Source: Patescibacteria group bacterium UBA7396 (GTDB lineage Bacteria; Patescibacteriota; Gracilibacteria; BD1-5; UBA6164). From it: DNA of 37,653 nucleotides. The translations under genes were made by a program, and so were the position numbers. Each line of letters begins with the position of its first letter. Position 1 is the first letter of the stretch. Shown in pieces: positions 29,356 through 37,653 of this stretch. The stretch lies in contig DKNE01000016.1 in assembly GCA_002470645.1 (NCBI GenBank), forward strand, positions 1 through 37,653. Reading direction: 5' to 3'. The notes under the pieces were generated by a model. That model searched no databases. It was given only the letters and a program-made list of their open reading frames with translations, and was not told the origin of the DNA.

Positions 29356-29979
29356 TTATTTTGAGTAGAACTCAATAATTTTTTGAATATCAATTACCTG
29401 GTCAAAATCTTCATTTTCTGGTAATGCTTTTATTGTTATTTTAATATTTTTTGGATCTACTTCAATCCATTTTGTTTTACTAACTGCTCCTTTGTTTTCT
29501 TTAGAAAATTCTGCTAGTTCTTCAATAAGAGATTTATATAAAGGACTTTCTTTAAATTTATCTCTTAATTCAATCACATCTCAAATTTTTACTGAAATTG
29601 ATGGAACATCAATATTCACTCAGTTTAATTTAAAATGAGCGTGGCTAACAAATTGTCTTGATTGCATTCTTGTTCTAGCAAAATTTGCTCTATAAAGAAC
29701 ATTATCAATTCTAAGTTCTAACATTCTAAGCATTTTATCTCAAGTAGTTCCTGGAGTTTTAGATTTTACTGCTTTCGCATAGTAAGCGGCAAATTGTTTT
29801 TCTGACAATCCAAACATTCTTTTTGCCATTTGTTTTTTTCTTAATTGTCATCCAAACTCAGAAGTTTTTCTTGATTTTAGAAGAGTTCTTTTTGATTGAC
29901 TTAAGTCATATTTCTCAGTACCAAAAAGATTAATTCCTTCTCTTCTACATAATTTTTTCTTTGGTCAAGTATATCTCAT
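29356..29979 (-). CDS. rpsD: 30S ribosomal protein S4
   Basis: 207 residues. RYTGPKKKLCRREGINLFGT begins the protein; LRKKQMAKRMFGLSEKQ, RIDNVLYRANFA and SRQFVSHAHFKLNGVNID (the S4 RNA-binding domain) follow. It does not have the four-cysteine zinc knuckle, only the Cys in KLCRREG. Confidence 0.97.
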
Positions 29980-30024
29980 AAACCTTGATTTATTAAATAC
30001 TAAAAATAAATATTTTAGAAACTA

Positions 30025-30417
30025 TTATAAGCTTCTTGTTTTTTTCTTTCTACATCCGTTATGTGGAACTGGAGTTATATCAAATATACCTCTTAATTCT
30101 AGTCCTCCTGAAATAAGCCCTCTAATAGCTTGTTCTCTTCCTACTCAAATTCATTTTACATATACATCAACGGTTTCTAAATTATGTAATGTTTTTGCTT
30201 TTGTTGCTGCTTGTTCAACAGCCATTTGTGCAGCATAAGGAGTTGCTTCTCTTGCTCATTTAAATCCCGCTGTTCCTCCTGAAGCCCAAGTTAATACATT
30301 TCCTTTTTCATCAGTGATTGAAACAATAGTGTTATTAAATGAAGCCATAATATGAGCTTGTCATAGTTGTACTATTTTTTTCGTCTTTTTTGACTTTTTT
30401 ACTGTAGTTTTAACCAT
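30025..30417 (-). CDS. rpsK: 30S ribosomal protein S11
   Basis: 130 residues. HIMASFNNTIVSITDEKGNV, SGGTAGFKGAREATPYAAQ, VDVYVKGIGVGREQAIRGL and the end PVPHNGCRKKKTRSL are typical of this platform protein. Confidence 0.97.
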
Positions 30418-30447
30418 AAATCTACTTTATATTAAAATATTAAAATA

Positions 30448-30813
30448 CTATTTTTTCTTATTTGCAATAGCAACAGATTTACCTTTTCTTGTTCTAGAGT
30501 TCGTTTTTGTATTTTGACCTCTTACAGGAAGTCTTTTCTTATGTCTTTGACCTCTATAACAATTAATTTCTTGTAGTCTTTTAATATTTCCAGCTACAAG
30601 TCTTCTTAAATCTCATTCAACAAGAAAATTTTTAATTTCATCTCTTATTTTGTCGAGTTCATCTTCACTAAGAGTTTCAATTTTTCTTGTTTTTTCTATT
30701 CAAACTTTTTCTAAAATAACATTAGACATTGGTCTACCAATACCATAAATATATGTCAAAGCTATTTCTACATGTTTACCATTTGGTAAATTTACTCAAG
30801 CAATTCTTGCCAT
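30448..30813 (-). CDS. rpsM: 30S ribosomal protein S13
   Basis: 121 residues. MARIAGVNLPNGKHVEIALT starts the protein; YIYGIGRPMSNVILEKVGI is the helix-hairpin-helix. The basic tail (RGQNTKTNSRTRKGKSVA) contacts P-site tRNA. Confidence 0.97.
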
Positions 30814-30837
30814 AAAAAAACTAAATTATAAATTAAA

Positions 30838-30951
30838 TTAACCTTGTCTTTGTTTATGTTTTGGGTTTTCACAAATTACCCTAACAATTCATTTCCTTTT
30901 AATTACTTTACATTTATCGCAAATTTTCTTAACAGAAGCTGATACTTTCAT
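30838..30951 (-). CDS. rpmJ: 50S ribosomal protein L36
   Basis: 37 residues with the zinc-ribbon pattern ICDKCKVIKRKGIVRVICEN then PKHKQ; three Cys and one His bind zinc. One Gly is TGA. Confidence 0.97.
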
Positions 30952-30977
30952 AAGATATTAAAAATAAGTAATAAATA

Positions 30978-31208
30978 TTATTTTTTTCTAAAGATAATCC
31001 TTCATTTACTCAAATCGTAAGGACTAAGTTCAAGTAATACTTTATCTCACTCTATAAGTTTGATAAAGTTAATTCTCATTTTTCAACTGAGATATCATTT
31101 AATAATTTCTCATCAAAATTCCTCTGGTAATTGAACATCAAATACCAGATTCGGGAGTGCTTTAACAATTGTTCACTCAACCTCGATCTTTTCTTCCTTA
31201 TTGGACAT
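30978..31208 (-). CDS. infA: Translation initiation factor IF-1
   Basis: 76 residues, a single OB-fold. KIEVEGTIVKALPNLVFDVQ, SGKMRINFIKLIEGDKVLLE and SPYDLSKGRIIFR are typical; several glycines are TGA. In this block it stands directly before rpmJ as in many genomes. Confidence 0.96.
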
Positions 31209-31255
31209 AATAATTTCAGGCTTTTAAAAATAATAGCCTTTGAAGTTTATTAAAA

Positions 31256-31296
31256 AAAAACAAAAAAGCAAATCTTTTTTTGACTTTTTTGTTTTT
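31256..31296. terminator. Hairpin between the CNB-domain gene and infA
   Basis: A 13-bp stem AAAAACAAAAAAG / CTTTTTTGTTTTT with A and T tracts outside, so it can act in both directions. It would separate infB and the CNB-domain gene from the ribosomal genes. A second, weaker hairpin (AGGCT / AGCCT, 31218-31239) lies in the infA leader. Confidence 0.6.
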
Positions 31297-31305
31297 AAGT
31301 ATTTT

Positions 31306-31707
31306 TTAGGTTAAGCTTTGATTTTTCTTATTCCTTTCTTCTATAACTTTCCTAATTTGATTTAGAATTTCTGGATGCGTTTGTGATAATTGTTCAATGG
31401 AAAATCCTAAAAGAACTACCAAATTTGTATCCTCAATTGCTTTTACTGAAGCTGATCTTACTTTAGGTTCAGTAAACAATGACATTTCTCCAACAAACTC
31501 TCAAGCATTTACAAATCATAAAACTCTTTGCTCATCAAAAACTTCGAGCTTACCAGAGATCACTATATACATACTGGTTGATTCCTCTCATTTTGAGAAT
31601 AAAATATCTCATGACTTTACTCTTCTTTGTTGGCAAAACATTGATAATGTATCTAAAGAAGCCTTATTTAAAGAAGAGAACAAATCTATTCCTTCTAACA
31701 TAGACAT
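31306..31707 (-). CDS. Cyclic nucleotide-binding-domain protein
   Basis: 133 residues consisting of one CAP_ED / cNMP-binding fold. LEGIDLFSSLNKASLDTL is the N-terminal helix. The beta-roll carries RVKSGDILFSKGEESTSMYI and the phosphate-binding cassette AGEFVGEMSLFTEPKVRSAS, with its Glu and Arg present. There is no DNA-binding wing or other output domain, so it may bind a nucleotide and act through a partner. It lies 16 bases after infB and is probably cotranscribed with it. Confidence 0.87.
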
Positions 31708-31723
31708 ATAAATTAATGATAAA

Positions 31724-34141
31724 TTATTTTTGAATTTCTGTTTTAAAAACTTCTAATATATCTCATAACTCAACTTTTACATCTGTTTTTAGTTTAATTC
31801 AACACTCTGTTGGTCATTCTATATCAACCACATCTATGATTCAAGATTTTAAATTTTCAATTTTCCCTACTCATAAAAATTTATCTTTTCTAATAACTCT
31901 TGCTTGTACTCATCTTTCTATCTTCCCATCTGCTTTTAATTTTAATCATAAAATCATAAAAGCTTCTCATTCATAAAATATTCCTCATACCTCTGCTTCT
32001 CAAAGAACTGTTTCTATTTCTTTTGGGTCAAGCATTCATGTTACTATTTTTTCTACTCTCTCAGTAATATGATAAATAACTTTTGATGAAATGTACTCTA
32101 TTTTTGTATCCTCAATAATATTTTTTGTATTTCCTAGAAGGTCTACATTAAATCAAATTAAAAGAGCTGAGCTTCATTGACACATTACTACATCTCATTC
32201 AGTAATATTTCAAACTCATGAATGTATAATAGTTACCTTAGTTTCATCTGTTGAAAGTTTTAATAATGCTCATTTTATTGCTTCTAAACTTCCATTAGTA
32301 TCTGCTTTTAAAACCACTTTTAGTTGTTTTAGGTTTCATGATTTAATTTTTAACATAATCATATCAATAGAAGAACTTGCTGCTGCTTTTTTAGATGACA
32401 TGAGTTCTTTATATTCTAATGCTTTCATTCTTGCTTTTTCTATATCTGATACTACTTGAACAATATCTCATCATTCACAAACACTATCAAATCATACTAC
32501 TAATACTGGAGTTGAAGGAGCTGCTTCATCAATATTTTTTCAGATATCACTTTTCATTACTTTTACTTTTCCATATGACCCTTTACATACAATAGAATCT
32601 CATTTTTTTAAAGTTCCTGTATTAATAAGTACCGTTGAAACAGGTCATAATTTTGTATCAAGATGTGATTCTAAAATAGTACCAACAGCTTGTCTATTTG
32701 GATTTGATTGAAGTTGTTCCATTTCAGCAACCAAAAGTATAATTTCTAATAAAGTATCTATTCCAGCTCAAGTTTTAGAAGAAATTCCCACCATAGGAAC
32801 ATCTCCTCCCCAATCTTCAGGAAGTAATCAATAGGTTGAAAGTCATGATTTTACATTATCTATATTTGCTCATTCCTTATCAATTTTAGTAATTGCTACT
32901 ACAATCTTTAGTTCTGCTTCTCTTGCATGATTAATACTTTCTACTGTTTGTGGTTTTACTCATTCATCTGCTGCAACAACAAGGATAGCTATATCCGTTG
33001 ATTTTGCTCATCTTGCTCTCATGATAGTAAAAGCCTCATGCCCCGGAGTATCAAGAAATGTGATTTTTTGTCCATTATATTCTACTTGATATGCTCCTAT
33101 ACTTTGAGTAATTCATCCTGCTTCTTTATCAGCAATTTTTGTCTTTCTGAGGTAATCTAAAAGAGATGTTTTCCCATGATCAACATGCCCCATAATACTA
33201 ATAACTGGTGCTCTTGAAACTAATAATGATTTATCATCCTCATTTAATAGTGTCGAAATATCTCATGACAACATATCCTCTACTCAAAATCAAGCAGAAA
33301 TATCTTTTTGTAATTTTATATTAAAAACATCTGAAATAATTGACGCTGTTTCATAATCAACTTTTGAATTAATAGTAACTTTCATCCCATTTTTCATAAA
33401 CTCAGTAATGAGTTTCATTAAAGGAACTCCTATTTTTTCTGACAACTCTTTTACACTTAAAATATCTGGAACCACTACTGTTTCTCAAGTACGGTCTGTT
33501 AAATTTTGCACAATATCTTCTATTTTTTTCTCTTCTTTTTTAACTTGTTTAATTTTATTTGATCTAGAAAAAGAAAATTCGTCCTCATCAATGAGAATAT
33601 TTTTTGAGTATTTTGAGCTTTTATCTTTTTTAAATTGTTTTTTTGGCGCCTCTTCATCCTTTTTTTCTCAAAAAGGTTTTTGCTTTTGTTTTATTGGAAA
33701 CTTAGTTTCTTTTTTTACCGTATCATCAAAAGTTTTGGGGATTGCTGAAGATGTTTGAGTCGCAGTAGAGTAATTTCCTAATTTTGGAGAAATATCTTTT
33801 CTTTCCGATGAGTTTTTTTGATCTTTATTAGTATCTTTAAATGAACTTTTTTTAGATAATTCTTTATTCTCTTGTCATTTTTTTGTAAAATATTCTTTCT
33901 TAGGAGCTTCTTTTTTTTCGAAGTTTCCGCCTTCCTCTAATGGTTTTTTAAATACTGGTGTTTTCTTTATTTTAGGAAGAGATGGTGACTCTTGTTTTAC
34001 AGAAGCATCCTTCTCAATGTCTTTTTTTGGTTTAATCTTTCATTTTATAGTAACCTTTGGTTTTTTTTCTTGTGACTCTTGAGCGGCGTTATTATTTTGA
34101 TTTTGTGAATAATAATCATCAACTACTTTTTTATCTGACAT
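31724..34141 (-). CDS. infB: Translation initiation factor IF-2
   Basis: 805 residues. The first 220 residues are Lys/Gln/Ser-rich and variable, as in other IF-2 proteins. The G domain has APVISIMGHVDHGKTSLLDY near residue 318, then FLDTPGHEAFTIMRARGA and ITKIDKEGANIDN. The later domains include VVLKADTNGSLEAIKGALLK and VTIIHSGVGNITEGDV, ending in the fMet-tRNA-binding C2 barrel. Usually it lies beside nusA and rbfA; here it heads a translation block on its own. Start: the ATG at 34141. Confidence 0.96.
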
Positions 34142-34175
34142 TCGTATAGTATCTTAATAAATAAAAATTTTATAG

Positions 34176-34203
34176 ATAATAAGTTTTTTTTGTATATTGT
34201 CAA
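34176..34203 (-). promoter_or_regulatory. Promoter of infB
   Basis: On the minus strand perfect TTGACA (34198-34203), a 16-bp spacer and TATTAT (34176-34181), 34 bases before the ATG. Confidence 0.65.
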
Positions 34204-34278
34204 AAAAAATAGGAAAAACTTGTAATTTTTCCAAAAAATGTTATAACAATGGTAAATTTAATTACTAAATTATAGTCT

Positions 34279-34776
34279 ATGAGTTGAGAAAATATTCAAG
34301 AGATTGCTCTTTCTTTTTTTGAAAAACTTTGTATTGATATTGAAAATATTGAAGTAACTCAAGAAGCTGAGAATATATATTATATCAAACTCAAAACACC
34401 TGATTCTTGATTATTAATTTGATATTCTGGAAAAACACTCGAAGATATAAGAAGTGTTTTAAAAGCTATTATTAGCCAATATTGAGAAAATAAAAATATT
34501 ATTTTACACCTTGAAGTAAATGACTATCTTAGTAAAAAAGAAGATAAACTTCATAATTTTATAATGAAAAAAATACAACTTGTAAAATCTTGAAAATGAG
34601 ATGTTATACTCCCTTTTTTCAATTCTTACGAAAGAAAAAAAATTCACTCTTATGTGTGTGAATTAAATGATAGTGAGATTTTTACTAAAAGTGTTGGAGA
34701 ATGAGCTGAAAGAAGACTCCATATTTGTAAAAAAAGTAAAAACATAACCATTGATATTGATGGAATTGATATTTAA
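34279..34776 (+). CDS. khpB: RNA-binding protein KhpB/Jag
   Basis: 165 residues. The KH domain carries the GxxG-type loop LLIGYSGKTLEDIRSVL, and the R3H domain has NSYERKKIHSYV and SVGEGAERRLHI. The N-terminal Jag_N domain is absent, so the protein is shorter than KhpB of Firmicutes. The protein binds RNA and, with KhpA, affects cell division and envelope genes in other bacteria. Usually it is next to yidC; here the next gene is an unrecognised membrane protein. Confidence 0.88.
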
Positions 34777-34793
34777 TTTAGTATGTAAAAAAT

Positions 34794-35927
34794 ATGAAAC
34801 AAAAATGAATCCAATTATTATCATACTTTATTGTGATAAGTATATTATGATGATTTTATTATGTAAATCAAAAAAATTATCTTAAAATAAAAGAGATTAA
34901 ATATAGTATAACTCAACACCCAGAATTAATACCTAAAAAAGAAACAGCGAAATATTCTTCATTTGGTTTCTCTAATTTAAGAGCAGATATATATTGGTTA
35001 GAAGCAATTCAATATATATGAAGTAATGCGATTAAAAGCGAATATAAAAAATATCTATTCACTATTCTTGATCTCATCACTGAATTAAATCCTTTTTTTG
35101 AAAAACCATATATCATATGACAATTATTGCTCCCCTCTTACAATGAAAGGTATGAAAAATTATCTTCTGAAGAGCAAGAATTAAACAAAAATCAAGCAAA
35201 ACTAATATGATTAAAATGAATGAAAAATTTTTGTAATCAAAAAAAATTAGAGCTCATCAAGAATGAAAATGATTTAGAAAAAATTTGGTCTGAAGAAAAA
35301 TATAAAAACCCTTGTAAAAGTTCAAACATAGCATTTTGACAATGATTTTTATATTATTTTTATTTTAAAGACCCTCTTTTATCTTCATATTATTATAAAA
35401 TAGCCTCTGCCCATGATGACGCTCTTGATTGAGCCCGTATTATGGCAGCAATTATGAGCTGAAAGTGATGAGAAAGAGAAAAATCTATTATGACATTTCT
35501 TACACTAGCGTCTCAAAAAGAAAGTAGTGAAACTTGTAATATATTTTCTCAAGAGCTTCAAAAAGTGAGTTATACTACTTTTTGACAATGAATACCTCTT
35601 TCTTGAGAAATCATTGAAGATATAGAAAACTTAAGAAAGCAATATTTTATATTTGATGAAGAATTAGAACAGCAAATTATGCTATGAGATAATTGTAACA
35701 ATTATATTAATAAAGCTATTAGGGAACTCAATTTAGCATATATTGAGCAAGGAAATCAACTCTACTTGAAAGAAACTTGAAAAAATGCTCAAAATGCAAA
35801 AATACTCTATGAGGCTTGATATATTGATTTCTTACCTACGGATTTTCAGCAATATAAAGATTATGGTATTATCTATATTTTCAATCAAGATACACAAAAT
35901 TTTGACTATGAAATGTGAAATTATTAG
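34794..35927 (+). CDS. Membrane-anchored protein of unknown function
   Basis: 377 residues. One N-terminal transmembrane helix (IQLLSYFIVISILGGFYYV) with no cleavage signal, so the rest is probably outside. The following region (SSFGFSNLRADIYWLEAIQY and LITELNPFFEKPY) and the later HDDALDGARIMAAIMSG look like helical hairpin repeats of the TPR type, but I cannot confirm them. It lies 17 bases after khpB, likely in one operon, and ends in a strong terminator. Many glycines are TGA. Confidence 0.78.
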
Positions 35928-35937
35928 TGTAATATAC

Positions 35938-35976
35938 TAAAAATAATATTTTCCCGATAAGAAAATATTATTTTTT
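35938..35976 (+). terminator. Terminator after the khpB operon
   Basis: A 15-bp stem AAAAATAATATTTTC / GAAAATATTATTTTT with a loop CCGATAA and a T run. Confidence 0.85.
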
Positions 35977-35987
35977 TATAAAAAAAT

Positions 35988-36016
35988 TTGACATTTATAG
36001 TATTTTATGGTTTAAT
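35988..36016 (+). promoter_or_regulatory. Promoter of the small RNA gene
   Basis: Perfect TTGACA (35988-35993), a 17-bp spacer with TATGG before the -10 box, and TTTAAT (36011-36016). Confidence 0.6.
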
Positions 36017-36022
36017 ATATTT

Positions 36023-36278
36023 GTAATACTTATTGATGGTAGTAATACCGATAAATAAAAACAAACTCGTAAAACAAAAATAAAAATAATTAAAAAGTAT
36101 AATAAAAATTCTTTAACCTATGTATGTTAATTCAGTTAACAGATATATGTTTGAAGCAAGGCGCCCAAATATCCTTGTAAAACACTTAGGAAAGATAGGT
36201 ATTACATATAACATAAAAGCTCTATACAATTCCGAAAGACAAATGCAATGGGAATAAAAGTATAGAGCATTTTTTTTT
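36023..36278 (+). ncRNA. Candidate structured small RNA, about 250 nt
   Basis: This 410-base gap between genes has a promoter and an intrinsic terminator, so a transcript is expected. Its 5' end can fold as TATTGATGGTA / TACCGATAAATA. The middle holds an enclosing stem ACCTAT (36116-36121) / ATAGGT (36195-36200) with the inner hairpins GTTAA/TTAAC (36126-36140) and CAAGG/CCTTG (36157-36177). The terminator stem is GCTCTATAC (36219-36227) / GTATAGAGC (36260-36268). A 45-codon frame (36120-36257) also fits; it starts MYVNSVNRYM and ends in the terminator stem. I cannot match it to 6S, tmRNA, SRP or RNase P RNA. It precedes the trigger factor gene, which might also be read from this promoter by read-through. 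Confidence 0.5.
36219..36278 (+). terminator. Terminator of the small RNA gene
   Basis: A 9-bp stem GCTCTATAC / GTATAGAGC with an inner ATTCC/GGAAT pairing, then nine or more T. Confidence 0.8.
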
Positions 36279-36337
36279 GTAAATTTTAAAAAAATCAATA
36301 TAATTCTGCCACTTATTTTATTTTAATTAGAACATTT

Positions 36338-37633
36338 ATGAAATCAAGCATAAAAAAATTAGATAAATCGATAATCGAATTAACGATTGAAGAAAGCAAA
36401 GAAAATATTGCAAAATATAGAAACAAAGTTTTAAATGACTTAAGAAAAAATGTCGATATAAAATGATTTAGAAAAGGAAGTAATATTCCTGAAGAAGTAA
36501 TTGTAAAAAACTACTGAGAAGAAAGAATTTCTGCCTTTATGGTAGATGAGGCATTAAACAAAATTTATTCTCAAGCTCTGAAAGATAATAATATTCTTCC
36601 TATAGCACAATGAGAAATAAAAGAAATAAAATCACAAGATCCTCTTATTGTAATTATGCATATTGAGGTATTTCCAGAAATTGAAGTAGATGCAAAATAT
36701 AAAAAAGTAAAACTTCCTAAAACTCAATTTGAAGTAAAAGATGAAGAGGTAGAACAAGCTTTAAGTGAAATTCAAAAAAAGTTTACTCGCTTTGAAAATA
36801 CATCATCAGAATATGAAACAAAAATGGGTGATAAAGTAAATATCACCACTCAGTGATATGATACTAAAGGAAATAAACTAGAAAATACAAATATGGAAAA
36901 TTATCCTCTTGTACTTGGAAGTAATATACTTGTTCCTGGTTTTGAAGAATGACTTATAGGGAAAAAATCAGGTGAAAAAGTAGAACTTGATATTACATTT
37001 CCTAAAGATTATCATAATGAAGATTTTAAAGGGAAAAAAACAAAATTTGAAGTAGAAATTTGAAGTATTGAGGCTTCTATTATTCCTGAATTTACTCCTG
37101 AATTTATTAAAGATCTTAGAGGAAAAGAGTTAGATTTTGCATGATTTAAGGCTATTATTAAAGAAGAACTTACTGAAACAAAAGAAACAAATGCAAGGTT
37201 ACAAGATGAGAATGCTCTTATTGAAGAATTATTAAAATATTCTAAAATAGATTTTGGTGAAAATTTATTAAAAAATCAAATTTCTAAAGTATACGAAGAA
37301 ATTAAAAATAATATTATTCAATCAGGAGCAAAAGTATTAGACTATATTGAATCTCTTGGACTCAGTGAAGAAGCGTATATTGAAAATAATATAAAACCTG
37401 TAGCAATAAGAAGATTACAAGCAGAACTTATCCTTCATAAACTTTGAGAGTTAGAAAAAATTGAAGTAAGCGATGATGAAATTACAAAAGAAATAGAGAA
37501 AATTATAGCAAGATTTGGAAGCGAAGATGTTATCTCAAGACTAAAGGAACTCTATACTCCAGGAACAAAATATTACGAAGAACTAAAGCAAAGAATTACT
37601 TATAGAAAACTAATTGATAGTTTTTTTGAATAA
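36338..37633 (+). CDS. tig: Trigger factor
   Basis: 431 residues. Ribosome-bound chaperone with peptidyl-prolyl isomerase activity. The N-terminal domain has the ribosome-binding signature in DIKGFRKGSNIPEEVI near residue 40 (GFRxGxxP, with GSNIP). The FKBP-like domain shows VLGSNILVPGFEEGLIGKK and LDITFPKDYHNEDFKGKK. The helical C-terminal domain completes the chaperone cradle. The start is supported by MKSSIKKLDKSIIELTIE. In most genomes it precedes clpP; this window ends 20 bases after the stop. Confidence 0.95.
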
Positions 37634-37653
37634 TAAAAATAATAAAACCCCAT

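Noticed and set aside
36120..36257. Firm call of a 45-residue protein gene
   Set aside because: Only two stop codons exist in this code, so frames of this length arise by chance; it also runs into the terminator stem. It is mentioned only as an alternative to the RNA.
1..37653. CRISPR array
   Set aside because: No regularly spaced direct repeats were seen, despite the defence genes at 18336-22840.

Overview
The window comes from a very AT-rich bacterium in which TGA is a sense codon for glycine (translation table 25). Read with TGA as stop, nearly every long gene breaks up; read with TGA=Gly, conserved motifs become intact (GGEPT of NrdG, ARGDLG of pyruvate kinase, CPTCGN of NrdR, the loops of S12 and L27). 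That code, the small intergenic gaps and the lack of Shine-Dalgarno sequences point to the Candidate Phyla Radiation, in Absconditabacteria (SR1) or Gracilibacteria (BD1-5). I cannot decide between these two from the window.

Layout. 33-1451: pyruvate kinase. 1601-6820: a cluster of exported and membrane proteins: a C39/papain-like cysteine protease, three tail-anchored proteins sharing a Cys-containing domain, a decayed second copy of the protease, a matrixin-like zinc protease and an exported protein of unknown function. The two protease genes share a leader with a 14-bp palindrome at the predicted transcription start. 6954-11198: an anaerobic ribonucleotide reductase operon behind a pair of NrdR boxes: nrdD, a separate 56-residue glycyl-radical domain, nrdG, a hemerythrin-like di-iron protein and nrdR. 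The split of nrdD is the most striking feature: the radical-bearing C-terminus is a separate small gene, with a hairpin element between the two pieces and an 11-bp direct repeat at the junctions.

11373-15455: lipoprotein, RRM RNA-binding protein, two tandem PHP phosphoesterases and a TrmB-like regulator. 15488-18106: DNA gyrase subunit A. 18336-23457: a defence island on the minus strand: D12-class adenine methylase, AIPR-family protein, PD-(D/E)XK restriction enzyme, small XRE regulator, a 78-residue unknown protein and a second methyltransferase, plus an unknown 155-residue protein upstream. 23582-25297: GlmU-like nucleotidyltransferase and a MarR regulator with a clear operator.

25510-34141 (minus strand): a translation block. 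In transcription order it runs infB, a cyclic-nucleotide-binding-domain protein, infA, rpmJ, rpsM, rpsK, rpsD, rpoA, rplQ, rplM, rpsI, rpsL, rpsG, rpmA, tRNA-Thr. This condenses the alpha operon with the L13-S9 and S12-S7 pairs. 34279-37633 (plus strand): KhpB/Jag, a membrane-anchored protein of unknown function, a likely small RNA gene with its own promoter and terminator, and trigger factor.

All coordinates were read by hand with TGA=Gly. No database search was possible, so family names rest on recognised motifs.
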